From the NCBI GenBank assembly GCA_002499195.1, contig DAKS01000061.1:99417-144373 (forward strand): 44,957 bases of DNA, given 5' to 3'. The position numbers and the translations under genes are program-made. The notes beneath the pieces were generated by a model. That model searched no databases. It saw only the letters and a list, made by a program, of their open reading frames with translations, and was not told the DNA's origin. Of this stretch, positions 23,490 to 32,395 are shown in pieces. Positions within the stretch are counted from its first letter, which is position 1. Each line of letters opens with the position of its first letter. This DNA comes from Euryarchaeota archaeon UBA443. Lineage in GTDB: Archaea > Thermoplasmatota > Poseidoniia > Poseidoniales > Poseidoniaceae.

Positions 23490-24421
23490 CCTTTCAATTC
23501 TCGTATGTTTAGACATCCTGAAGCAATTAATTGCGAGCGTGCTTGTTCTATGCACTTGATAGTTCGCAATATTGATCCCGTGGAGGATGCAATAGAGAGG
23601 GATTTGCCACAAAGAAAGTCGAGAAGCACTCCTTCCAGAGGGGGATGAACACACTCAACAAAAACCGTCTCTGGATTTTCAAAATTAGTTTTGTATTCGC
23701 AATGGTTTTGCAGCGCAACGAGAATTCTTCCGTTCGCCCCAACCACTTCCAATTCAGCAACATCCTCATCTGAATCCCAGCCCACATCTAAGTGAGTCTC
23801 TACTTGGTTGGGATATTCGAGGGTTAATCTTGTGCAATTATGGAAGCCGACGACTTCAGAAATCCGCAAAGGAGCTTGACCATCGAGCAAAAATTCTGCG
23901 AGGTCAACACCGTGAATAGCCAATGAGTCAAGAGCATACGAGAAACCATCCCAAGGCCGAATTGATTTTTTTCGATAATGGATCGCTTGAATTGCGCCGA
24001 TACGACCCATTCGAATTTGCCGTTTTGCATCGATAACACATGGATGAAATCGTAAAAGAAAACCGCTTTTCAACGCCTTTCCTTCCTGAATTGCGATCGA
24101 AACAAGCGATGATGCATTATCAAAAGTTGTTGCAAGTGGTTTTTCTAAAAACACATTCACTCCCTTCAGGAGAAATTGTTTTCCGAGTTCAAAATGTGAA
24201 TCGTTTGGCGTAGCAATAATCACGGCATTGAGCTGAAATAGGTCAACGAGAGTTTCAGGGTTGTCATGTATTTCGAATCCCATCGAACGAGCCCTTTCAA
24301 GCGCAATTGCATTTACATCACAGGCAACAATCGTATCGATTTGTGCATCTCCTGCAATTTTTTGTAACGCTTCGAGGTGCTTTGAACCCCACCGCCCGCA
24401 ACCGACAACGCCTACTCGCAT
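23486..24421 (-). CDS. Gfo/Idh/MocA-family NAD(P)-dependent oxidoreductase
   Basis: A 311-aa sugar-type dehydrogenase. The N-terminal Rossmann fold starts MRVGVVGCGRWGSKHLEAL and has AVIIATPNDSHFE; VFLEKPLATTFDNA carries the catalytic Lys of the EKP motif. The second domain has the conserved LAIHGVDLAEFLL His-x-x-D. These enzymes oxidise or reduce a hydroxyl of sugars, inositols or UDP-sugars. With the DegT aminotransferase 3 kb away it could form 3-oxo and then amino-sugar nucleotides for surface glycans, but they are not adjacent. ATG 24421 is preferred because it starts immediately before the first strand; the open frame reaches a TTG at 24469. Confidence 0.9.
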   Translation of the reverse strand: MRVGVVGCGRWGSKHLEALQKIAGDAQIDTIVACDVNAIALERARSMGFEIHDNPETLVDLFQLNAVIIATPNDSHFELGKQFLLKGVNVFLEKPLATTFDNASSLVSIAIQEGKALKSGFLLRFHPCVIDAKRQIRMGRIGAIQAIHYRKKSIRPWDGFSYALDSLAIHGVDLAEFLLDGQAPLRISEVVGFHNCTRLTLEYPNQVETHLDVGWDSDEDVAELEVVGANGRILVALQNHCEYKTNFENPETVFVECVHPPLEGVLLDFLCGKSLSIASSTGSILRTIKCIEQARSQLIASGCLNIRELKG

Positions 24422-24475
24422 CCGCACGATTACAGGAGCGTCCCTAAGCAATTGATGTTTGGCTTTCAACCATGC

Positions 24476-26710
24476 CTAGTATTCGTAATAGGCATAATCT
24501 GGTATTTCAATATCAAACATTACGACGTCGGACAATTCCATTGTCGTTAGGTTGTGTGCAGTAATACCTGCACCAGAAAATGCATAGATGAAATCACCCA
24601 TGAAAATAGTGCGCCGAATGTTTTCATTTCCGCCCCACCAATAATTCCCTTGATCTTGGTTGATAAGAGAAGAATGGTTTACTTCGCCATGTACTGACAT
24701 ACTACCCGATGCTTCATCGACATTGACAATAATCGCCTTTGAAACATACTCATAGTGCCAATTGTAGTTTCCTTTCTCATCATAATGTTCGACCCATCGA
24801 TATGTGGATAATGGGACTGCAAGCATTTCCTTTGGCCCCCAATATTGGAACGCCTTATGTTCATACATCGCTTCAGAATACGACCAAGTCCATCGGTTGT
24901 TTTCAGGGTCATCAACCGGTGAAAGCATCAACGTGTCAGCAACCGCAGGCCGGGTTAAATCACTGATGTTGAAGGTGGATAGGCGTGTACTCGACCAATC
25001 AAGACCCAACCCATCTTCTCCTGCTGGCCCCATACCTATGGTCAGAAGCATGTCATCGTGGAGTGGATGTATGTATGTTGAGACGCCAGGCACCTCCAAT
25101 TCGCCGAGAATTGTAGGCGTCATTGGGTTTGATAAATCGATAGTCCATAATGGATCGATCTGCTCAAATGTAACGAGATAAGCACGGTCTTCAACGAATC
25201 GAGCCGACCATATACGCTCATCTTCTGCAATACCATCCAAACGACCGTATTCGAGTAAGATTTGCTGATCGGTTTGTGGATCAACACCACGAACGAGTGT
25301 GATAACCGACGACGACATCGGTTCAGGATCTTCCATCCACCATCTATTCCACTGTCCAACTGTTGTTGCAATTCGAAGAACGCCTTCGTATTCCGAGATG
25401 CTGAATTGGTTCAAGATTTGTCCATCGATCCGTCCAGACCCTGTATAGGCCGTAACTCCCGGTACTGAAATGTCGAAGGTGTGAATGTTGGTCATATCAT
25501 CGACCTCATCTTGACCCCAAAACCACCACCAGTCCCATGCGTTTTCGGTCAAAACCAGAGCATCCGTTGATGCGTAGACGAGTGGGTGATTGCTGAGAAG
25601 GTGGTCGGATTCGTAATCAAATGTAGACGAAAATAAATCCAGCGAGAGAATGTTGGTAAACCCACGACTGAATCCATCCATTGGTTTTGCAAAGTTTCCA
25701 CATCCTTCAGAACGCATATCATGTTCGGTGATTTGACCATCAATGCGTTGGTAGATTTTCGGAACAAGCTCTTCCAATGTTATGGACTCGAGAATTTTTT
25801 CATTCGCTTGAATGGTCTCATAGGCAATTATTTCACGGTAGGTTCTGCGTTGCGGATCCTCCCAATTGAGGTCGTAGTACTCGCTTGGCATGTTGAGCCA
25901 GCTCGACAATCCAGGAATGTTCAGCCACGAGTGGGTGATGGCTCGAATGGAGCCGTCAATTTCCCTTGCATCGACATTGTATCCTTCCAAGTAGAGTTCC
26001 TGAATCACCTCTGGACTCGATCTGTCCGAGATGTTGTATGTGGTGTACTTGGTCAATGAATCGACTCTCCATTCACTGTAATCGCCGCCCCAACGCAGGT
26101 ATTCGTAGAGAGCATCCTCAGCGTCGACGTTCCATGGACTGTATCTTGACAAGACAATTAATCGGTCACCGCGCAACATCATAGAAATTGGCGAACCTTC
26201 GATGGAAGAATTGCTTGCAAATTCAATCCCCCCATATTCTGGGACGCTCATGATTGAGAGTGTTGAACCTTGTAAAGCATAGATGAAATACCCATCTGTC
26301 TTGATGAAATCCGCTTCATCAACACCTTGCTCTTGGTTGTTGGTTCCACTGAAGTCTTCGCCCTGGGTTCGTGTTTGTGGTTGTGCAGAGCCTGTTGATG
26401 CCGAATCACCATCCATGGCGGCTTCTGCAACCATTCCATCATCGAACATTCCCCAGCCGTAGTAATACTGTTCTTCGACTGCCTGCAATAATTGCGTGCG
26501 ATATTCCTCCGCAATACTCGCCTTGAGATCATACTCCATATCCAAGCACGAGTCGAATTGAACCAAGTGTGGCTGCGAAATGGTACGACTCGTTTGGGTC
26601 TTCCAATCATCTGGCAATTCTGTAATAAACTCATCACGAACATTACCAATACATCCTGCTGTGAGCATCAAGAGTACGAGCCCCACGGACGTAACAACCC
26701 TTTTGTCCAT
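24476..26710 (-). CDS. Secreted beta-propeller lipoprotein (Beta_propel family)
   Basis: A 744-aa exported protein. The signal peptide VTSVGLVLLMLTAGC ends at lipobox Cys20. The Beta_propel signature QGVDEADFIKTDGYFIYAL (129-147) is present, followed by blades such as GSTLSIMSVPE, GDRLIVLSRYS, RAYLVTFEQIDPLWTIDLSN and the C-terminal GDFIYAFSGAGITAHNL. It is Trp- and Asp-rich, as expected for a propeller in a salty extracellular setting. Relatives in archaea and bacteria are secreted and of unknown function, and a protein- or glycan-binding role is the usual guess. It may serve as surface adhesin or protease-associated module in a cell that also secretes two M28 peptidases. The gene is separated from the oxidoreductase gene by 54 bases. 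Confidence 0.88.
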   Translation of the reverse strand: MDKRVVTSVGLVLLMLTAGCIGNVRDEFITELPDDWKTQTSRTISQPHLVQFDSCLDMEYDLKASIAEEYRTQLLQAVEEQYYYGWGMFDDGMVAEAAMDGDSASTGSAQPQTRTQGEDFSGTNNQEQGVDEADFIKTDGYFIYALQGSTLSIMSVPEYGGIEFASNSSIEGSPISMMLRGDRLIVLSRYSPWNVDAEDALYEYLRWGGDYSEWRVDSLTKYTTYNISDRSSPEVIQELYLEGYNVDAREIDGSIRAITHSWLNIPGLSSWLNMPSEYYDLNWEDPQRRTYREIIAYETIQANEKILESITLEELVPKIYQRIDGQITEHDMRSEGCGNFAKPMDGFSRGFTNILSLDLFSSTFDYESDHLLSNHPLVYASTDALVLTENAWDWWWFWGQDEVDDMTNIHTFDISVPGVTAYTGSGRIDGQILNQFSISEYEGVLRIATTVGQWNRWWMEDPEPMSSSVITLVRGVDPQTDQQILLEYGRLDGIAEDERIWSARFVEDRAYLVTFEQIDPLWTIDLSNPMTPTILGELEVPGVSTYIHPLHDDMLLTIGMGPAGEDGLGLDWSSTRLSTFNISDLTRPAVADTLMLSPVDDPENNRWTWSYSEAMYEHKAFQYWGPKEMLAVPLSTYRWVEHYDEKGNYNWHYEYVSKAIIVNVDEASGSMSVHGEVNHSSLINQDQGNYWWGGNENIRRTIFMGDFIYAFSGAGITAHNLTTMELSDVVMFDIEIPDYAYYEY

Positions 26711-26804
26711 GCCAATGTGTCATGTTTCGAGGTTATGAACCACTTGGTTATTTGCTCAAATAGCGCTCGGACAGGATTATGTGTTGTATGCCAAAGGACG
26801 AACT

Positions 26805-27383
26805 ATGCCAGAAAATGTCGAAATCGAACGACGTTTTCTTGTTGATGGGCGATTTGAGCGACCGTGGGTCCATGAATCAACGAAATGTATTGAAATCAAA
26901 CAATGGTATCTCGAACATAAAGAATTCAATGTGTCCTTCGAGTATGGCTCTGTATTGTACAACAAGAAGCAATTGGTATCTGGGCTATCGCAGGAAGTGT
27001 GCAATACGCTTCTACAAGAACCAGAGTGGACGGTTCGAATTCGGAAATCGCATTCCACTTATATTCTGACCCTAAAAGGGTCAAGAAAAGGTGCCGCTGC
27101 AGCAGAATTTGAATGGGGAATTGAACGAAACCTTGCAGAATCCATCGTTGATGATTCGCAGTACCCATTCGTTGAAAAAAAGCGCTACCTTTGGACAAAT
27201 ACCGATGGATTTGTTTGGGAAATTGATGAGTTTGAAAACAATCTCGCCGGTCTGATTATCGCAGAAGTCGAGCTCGAGGACGAGGACGCCACGGTCGAAA
27301 TTCCGTCATGGGCAGGAATGGAATTGACCTATCTACGCGGTTGGTCCAATGCTTCCTTAGCACGAATGCTCACTCGTCAATAA
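26805..27383 (+). CDS. CYTH-domain protein (triphosphatase/adenylate-cyclase-like)
   Basis: A 192-aa CYTH (triphosphate tunnel) protein. The N-terminal MPENVEIERRFLVDG carries E-x-E-x-R in place of the usual E-x-E-x-K. Later strands provide the tunnel residues: WTVRIRKSHSTYILTLKGS, EFEWGIERN, FVEKKRYLWT, FVWEIDEFENNLAGL and IAEVELEDED. Family members cleave inorganic triphosphate or thiamine triphosphate, or act as class IV cyclases; the sequence does not choose among these. The start is ATG 26805 with AAAGGA upstream, not the GTG 24 bases before it. The gene ends with its stop overlapping the convergent DegT gene by seven bases. Confidence 0.9.
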   Translation: MPENVEIERRFLVDGRFERPWVHESTKCIEIKQWYLEHKEFNVSFEYGSVLYNKKQLVSGLSQEVCNTLLQEPEWTVRIRKSHSTYILTLKGSRKGAAAAEFEWGIERNLAESIVDDSQYPFVEKKRYLWTNTDGFVWEIDEFENNLAGLIIAEVELEDEDATVEIPSWAGMELTYLRGWSNASLARMLTRQ

Positions 27384-28474
27384 GTGTTGAGTGCATCAAC
27401 GATTCGTTCCAACTCAACATCGGTAAGTCCGTGATGGACTGGGATGGAGATAAGTTGTTCAGAAAGGTGGGATGTAATTGGGAATTCATCGTTTACTTGC
27501 TGGTGATCGTTGTATACCGGATGTTGGTGACAAGGTACAGGGTAAATCTGGCGTGCATCGATGTCATGGGCAGACATGTGTTGTAGAAATCTCTCAACAT
27601 CCTCTGTTTGTAGGCAATACTGGTGCCATGCATGTTCAGAGCCTGGTCGGACTTGAGGCGCCCGTAATTTTGGATGTGCTTCAATCGCTCTGCATAGTGT
27701 TGCAGCATTTGAATGGCGACGAGCAAGCCAATCGTCAAGATGCTTCAACTGTTCACGCCCTATGGCTGCAAAAACTTCCGACATACGCATGTTGGTTCCA
27801 ACCTCCTGCGACTGTAACGAACCATTTCTACCATGGTCGACAATGGACTTGATTCTGGCTCCAATTTCCGCATCAGCGGTCGTAATCATCCCGCCCTCTC
27901 CACCAACGGCTATATTCTTTGATGGAAAGAATGAGAAACAGGAAATGGTTCCAAGCGCTCCTGCCATGGTTTCGGCTCCATTGTGCACAATGGATGCTCC
28001 ATGGGCTTGAGCAGCATCTTCGATCAAACCAAGACCGTGTTCCTTGCACAAATCGATAAGTTCAGTCCCATAACATTGCCCGAACAAATGGACACCAATA
28101 ACGCCCTTCGTTTTTGATGTGATGCGTCGTTTCACATCTTCAACGTCAAGACACCAATAATCGCTTTCAACCTCTGCAAAGACTGGTGTAGCGCCAACCA
28201 TTGAGGTCGATGTTGCAGTTGCGATGAAGGTCAAAGAAGGGACGATAACTTCGTCTCCAGGCCCGATTCCAAGAAGCCTCAATGCGGCGATTAGAGCCCC
28301 GGAGCCACTGTTGCACGGTGAAGCGAAATCAACCCCACAATATTCAGCAAATTCTTGAGCAAATGCTCGACTCTGCGGGCCCTTGACCCAATGTCCTGAG
28401 TCTAAAGTATCGATTGCAGCCTGACGCATTTCACTCGTCCAAGAAGGCCGGGCCAATGGAATCCGCTCAGGCAT
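27377..28474 (-). CDS. DegT/DnrJ/EryC1-family PLP aminotransferase
   Basis: A 365-aa sugar aminotransferase. The N-terminal RIPLARPSWTSEMRQAAID is typical. NSGSGALIAALRLLGIGPGD supplies the PLP phosphate site, GLIEDAAQAHGA the Asp that contacts the pyridine N, and CFSFFPSKNIAVGGEGGMITT the Schiff-base Lys. SEVFAAIGREQLKHLDDWLARR is also conserved. Such enzymes convert keto-sugar nucleotides to amino-sugar nucleotides for surface polysaccharide or N-glycan. The adjacent glycosyltransferase group (30964-35476) and the Gfo/Idh oxidoreductase give context. The gene is convergent with the CYTH gene (7-base overlap) and divergent from the HerA-like ATPase gene, with 30 bases between the start codons. 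Confidence 0.93.
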   Translation of the reverse strand: MPERIPLARPSWTSEMRQAAIDTLDSGHWVKGPQSRAFAQEFAEYCGVDFASPCNSGSGALIAALRLLGIGPGDEVIVPSLTFIATATSTSMVGATPVFAEVESDYWCLDVEDVKRRITSKTKGVIGVHLFGQCYGTELIDLCKEHGLGLIEDAAQAHGASIVHNGAETMAGALGTISCFSFFPSKNIAVGGEGGMITTADAEIGARIKSIVDHGRNGSLQSQEVGTNMRMSEVFAAIGREQLKHLDDWLARRHSNAATLCRAIEAHPKLRAPQVRPGSEHAWHQYCLQTEDVERFLQHMSAHDIDARQIYPVPCHQHPVYNDHQQVNDEFPITSHLSEQLISIPVHHGLTDVELERIVDALNTY

Positions 28475-28504
28475 GATTCGGCGAATGTTTCAACCTTCAA
28501 GAGC

Positions 28505-30946
28505 ATGCGCCTTGACCCATCTGCGCGACGTTCAATTCAAGACCTCAACCGTATCTGCCGTGTTATGGTGTCTGATGAAGAGCAACCCTCTCCATCGGAA
28601 TTTGCTTCACTAGTGGATGATATTCTCGACCCATCTACGCCCGTTAGTTCGAAAAAGAAGTTCAAGCCGAAAGGAATGTTTCTTGGTGAGCGAAGAGATT
28701 CGGGCGATCCGATCGACATCCCAGCACAAGTTCTGGCCCGCCATGCCGCCATGTTAGGTTCCACAGGTTCAGGCAAGACGGTTATGGCAAAGGCGTTGAT
28801 TGAAGAAGCAGCCCTTGCAGGGATTCCCTCCCTCATCATCGACCCACAAGGCGATCTTGCCCGACTTGCGTTGGGAATTGATGAATCTGAACTTCTCGAA
28901 CGAGATGGAGATGTTGCTCGTAAGCGCAAATTGCTCGAAGATTGCGAGGTTCGAATCTGGACTCCGCTTCGAAGCAAAGGCCTCCCTTTGTGCATTGACC
29001 CCTTCCGCGCTCCTCCAGCGGATCTTGACCCTGAAGAAGCAATTACTGCATGGGACATGGTCGCAGCAGGATTTACGAGCCTTGCTGGGTACGATGTAGA
29101 AAAAGCACAAGGCAAAGTGGTCAAACCATTTCTTTACGAAATACTCGTTGAAGGAACACGATGCGGTCTAGACGTCGGCGATTTCCAATCTCTTGCACGC
29201 GTCGTCCGGGAACCCCACCATGAGTTCACACGATTCTTGTATCCACATTGCTTCATCGAAGATGATGAAGGCGAGAAGTCAGACGCCCCTACATGGGACG
29301 AGGTAATGTTTGAACACCGTCTTACGAATTTCGAGGAGCGATTACCAAAAACGACGAGAAACGACCTGGCCCGTAGGCTCGCAGCATTCTCAAGTGGCGT
29401 GAACCAACTCTTGTTTTCAAATGGCGTGCCCATCGACATCGACTCTTTTGCTGAACCGGCAATCCCCGGAAAAATTCCATTGAATATTGTTTATCTAAAT
29501 ACAATCCAAGATGAGGCGCAAAAGCAGTATTTCGTCCAAGAACTATCTCGTGAATTGTACGATTGGATGTTGACGCAACAGCCAGCTGAAGGAGAACTAA
29601 AACTTCTTTTCTTCATGGATGAAGTTGCACCATATCTTCCTCCACATCCACGGAATCCGCCAGCAAAAGATCTCATCAAACTCATTTTCAAACAAGCTAG
29701 AAAGTATGGTGTTGCTTGTGTTTTAGCGACACAGAACGTTTCGGACGTTGATTACAAGATCCTTGCTCAAGCGAATACGACGTTTATCGGGCGATTCACG
29801 CAACCACAAGATGTTGAGAAAGTCCGTCATCTGCTCAAAGAAAGTGGTGGCGATCAAGATTTGGTTGCCCAATTGCCAACACTTGGCCCTGGGCAATTCC
29901 AAATGGTAGCCCCGGACGTTGATCCCGCACCTGTTCCCATCCAGTGTCGTTGGCTTTACACCGATCACGGGGCGCCTCTCAACGAAGATCAAGTTGAGGA
30001 CATTATCTCTGCAGAAATCCGAGCGTGGGCAAAGTCGCGTTCAGCGGGACGAAAAGGACGAGGTACGGGAGCAGCTCATGCCGCCAGTAGAGGATCGAAT
30101 TGGTCCAATGGAAACGGTGAGGATGAATCTGAGAGCATTGTCGAAACTGCACGAATTCAGGCTATTGGCGGTATGACGGCAGCAAGCCGAGGTCTTGTCG
30201 ATGAATCAGGGTTTGAGGTACGATTGATGGGCGGGCTTTCCGTACTCAAGGACGGAAGAGACCCTCTGTATACAATGCAAGCAGCCGTTAATAGCGCTTC
30301 AGTCATCGCATTGGCTTGGGCGTTTGTTGCTTTACTGGAAGCATGGCGAGTGGGGGACATCGGATGGCTGGGACTCGCCTCAAGCAGCATCATTACGCTC
30401 ACAGTTGGTCTCTTTATCTCACTCGAATTGATTTTTTCACACGATTTGGTTTTACTCAGAAAGTTAGCAAAGTTTGCCCGACTGTTCCAACTTTTCCTCG
30501 TCGCCTGGATATGGGCCCTCTTCGCTTGGTCTACATGGGGTTCGCTTGATTTGATGGGATTGGATCCCTTACTCGAAGTCGTTGTTGTCTGGGTAACCGT
30601 CTTCACGGGCATCGATTTCATCAATCGCTTCCGACTTGGAAAAATCCGGTGGAATGGAGGAAGCGCTCTTGACAAAGTGGTTGGATTAACCGCCATTTTA
30701 ACCGATTCTCAAATGTCAGAAATGCGCGCTAATTCAACACAGATTTTGGGCGTATTCCGTTGGGTTCTTCACGGTTTAACCGTCGTTTGGTTATCGATTC
30801 TTTTGGTGTTTGCAACCCCATTTGAAAACGCACCATTGTGGCTTGACGACATGACAAATATACACCTCTGGCTTGCATCACTATACGCGTTAATTTTCTT
30901 TAGTGAAGGCTGGCTACGAATGCGAAAAAGGTATGCAGAGCAATAG
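28505..30946 (+). CDS. HerA/FtsK-type ATPase (DUF853-like) fused to a C-terminal membrane domain
   Basis: An 813-aa ATPase. Walker A is LGSTGSGKTVMAK (84-96), preceded by HAAMLGSTG as in HerA/DUF87 proteins, and LIIDPQGDLARL follows. Walker B and the sensor region are LKLLFFMDEVAPYLPPHP (about 363-380), KQARKYGVACVLATQNVSD and a FIGRFTQPQDVEKVRHLL arm. Residues about 515-545 are a Ser/Gly/Lys/Arg-rich linker. The last 230 residues add four or five hydrophobic helices (for example ALAWAFVALLEAWRVG, LFQLFLVAWIWALFAWSTWG and VLHGLTVVWLSILLVFATPF). Most HerA-like ATPases are soluble DNA pumps, and a C-terminal membrane anchor is unusual. It could translocate DNA or peptides at the membrane. There is no adjacent nurA. 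ATG 28505 is the clear start. Confidence 0.85.
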   Translation: MRLDPSARRSIQDLNRICRVMVSDEEQPSPSEFASLVDDILDPSTPVSSKKKFKPKGMFLGERRDSGDPIDIPAQVLARHAAMLGSTGSGKTVMAKALIEEAALAGIPSLIIDPQGDLARLALGIDESELLERDGDVARKRKLLEDCEVRIWTPLRSKGLPLCIDPFRAPPADLDPEEAITAWDMVAAGFTSLAGYDVEKAQGKVVKPFLYEILVEGTRCGLDVGDFQSLARVVREPHHEFTRFLYPHCFIEDDEGEKSDAPTWDEVMFEHRLTNFEERLPKTTRNDLARRLAAFSSGVNQLLFSNGVPIDIDSFAEPAIPGKIPLNIVYLNTIQDEAQKQYFVQELSRELYDWMLTQQPAEGELKLLFFMDEVAPYLPPHPRNPPAKDLIKLIFKQARKYGVACVLATQNVSDVDYKILAQANTTFIGRFTQPQDVEKVRHLLKESGGDQDLVAQLPTLGPGQFQMVAPDVDPAPVPIQCRWLYTDHGAPLNEDQVEDIISAEIRAWAKSRSAGRKGRGTGAAHAASRGSNWSNGNGEDESESIVETARIQAIGGMTAASRGLVDESGFEVRLMGGLSVLKDGRDPLYTMQAAVNSASVIALAWAFVALLEAWRVGDIGWLGLASSSIITLTVGLFISLELIFSHDLVLLRKLAKFARLFQLFLVAWIWALFAWSTWGSLDLMGLDPLLEVVVVWVTVFTGIDFINRFRLGKIRWNGGSALDKVVGLTAILTDSQMSEMRANSTQILGVFRWVLHGLTVVWLSILLVFATPFENAPLWLDDMTNIHLWLASLYALIFFSEGWLRMRKRYAEQ

Positions 30947-30963
30947 CCTTGTTGGAACCCGCT

Positions 30964-32307
30964 CTAAAGCAAGATATTGACCATTGCTAGCAGATAATAT
31001 CCTGCACAAAACAGTGTGAAATACGAAACGACGAGTATTGTCGATCTATCGCATTTCTCGGGCGCCGAAAAATCATTATTTTTATTCTTGAGGATCATTA
31101 CTGCCCAATAAATCCAGAATGTCCACATGATCGATGCAAGCGTCATCTGGATTGCAGATATTGAATTGAACATTGAATTTTTCCTCCACATTCTGTGAAT
31201 AAGAATCAGGAAGAAGCCGATGCCACCTAAGCCAGCCAATCGTTTTGGATGAGGTAATGCCCAAGGGATGAGGAGTGAGAAAATCATAAGATGGTATCCA
31301 TAATGGATTTTTGAATAGAATATGAAAATCCAAAGTATGCAGAGCGTAAATGCAGGAATAATTTCAATTTTCTTCATCAACGCAGCAATCCATGTAAGTA
31401 CAATCAATGAGACAAAAACAACGTGAAGGTATATGCTTGGGATATAGATCACGTACTCCCCTAAAAACCTCCAAAACGACATTCCGCGTTGATCAATGTC
31501 TGACACGGTTTCAGATAACTGACTTTCAGATACAGGTTGTTGCCCGGTCAAATAAAAATTGAGGAATTGGAGAAACTCTTCGGTAGCATAAATCAAATAC
31601 GGCAAGGCAACAAAAAAACCAATCCCTAATCCGATAGTTGTAGCAAAAATCCGCCCCTTCCAAGTTTTTGGGCCAATAGCTGCAAGCGGAGCACAAAGAG
31701 CGGGAAATAATTTGGTCATTGCACCAAAACCGAACACTGCAGATGCTTTGTACCAACTTTTCCTCACCATGAAAAGAAAAGCAAGAAGAAGAAAGGTGAC
31801 TATGATTGCATCATCCTGCATCATCATGATGGTCGTGTAATGAGAAAATGGCGATGCGATGAAAAAAATTGACCCCGCCAAAGCATATTGTTTTTCAAAA
31901 AAGGAATTCAAAACACGGTACAAAATTACCGAAGATGAGAAAATAAACACAGCAAACCATAGTGTCCAGATGAGCGGAGTATTCCCTAGTAAAACTGCGG
32001 GGACGAACAAATAGTTGATCAGTGGAGGAGATAGAGTCACATGTTCCGTGTCACCATAGAGCATATCTCCTTCAAGAATCGTTTCTGCACGATCTTGGAA
32101 AATGTCCAAATCTTTGTGTTCATATCGACCATCATCATCATCAATTTCGTATCCAATAAGCATTGGAGCGGCCATTATGAACGTTAACAAAAACAACAAC
32201 AAGTAGATTCTTTTCGTTGAAAAGGTCTCCATCTTTTTGAACAATGAAATGAATTTATTGTTGACTGAGTGAACCAAATCACGAATCTTTCCTAATGAAT
32301 TTGACAT
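30964..32307 (-). CDS. Membrane glycosyltransferase (GT-C type, polyprenyl-phosphate sugar dependent)
   Basis: A 447-aa integral membrane protein with about eleven helices. The first extracytoplasmic loop after helix 1 is acidic (YEIDDDDGRYEHKDLDIF), and this is the position of the GT-C catalytic Asp motif. LSPPLINYLFVPAVLLGN and SPFSHYTTIMMMQDDAIIVTFLL follow the mannosyltransferase pattern. The protein would transfer a sugar from a dolichol-phosphate donor to a glycan or lipid on the outer face. A signal helix at about residues 33-52 marks the first span. It is divergent from the DPM-like GT2 gene, which could make its donor. The start is ATG 32307, 88 bases from the GT2 start. Confidence 0.85.
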   Translation of the reverse strand: MSNSLGKIRDLVHSVNNKFISLFKKMETFSTKRIYLLLFLLTFIMAAPMLIGYEIDDDDGRYEHKDLDIFQDRAETILEGDMLYGDTEHVTLSPPLINYLFVPAVLLGNTPLIWTLWFAVFIFSSSVILYRVLNSFFEKQYALAGSIFFIASPFSHYTTIMMMQDDAIIVTFLLLAFLFMVRKSWYKASAVFGFGAMTKLFPALCAPLAAIGPKTWKGRIFATTIGLGIGFFVALPYLIYATEEFLQFLNFYLTGQQPVSESQLSETVSDIDQRGMSFWRFLGEYVIYIPSIYLHVVFVSLIVLTWIAALMKKIEIIPAFTLCILWIFIFYSKIHYGYHLMIFSLLIPWALPHPKRLAGLGGIGFFLILIHRMWRKNSMFNSISAIQMTLASIMWTFWIYWAVMILKNKNNDFSAPEKCDRSTILVVSYFTLFCAGYYLLAMVNILL

Positions 32308-32395
32308 GCTGCTTTCTCAAATTGAGTCGTCTAAGTGCACCCTATATATGTTCGCTAGTGAATATCTATTTTACCCTCGTCACGTTCGGTTGTTT

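Noticed and set aside
23490..23654. Long N-terminal extension of the small membrane protein upstream of 23489
   Set aside because: It would overlap the oxidoreductase gene by more than 160 bases, whereas the ATGA overlap at 23486-23489 gives a natural coupled start.
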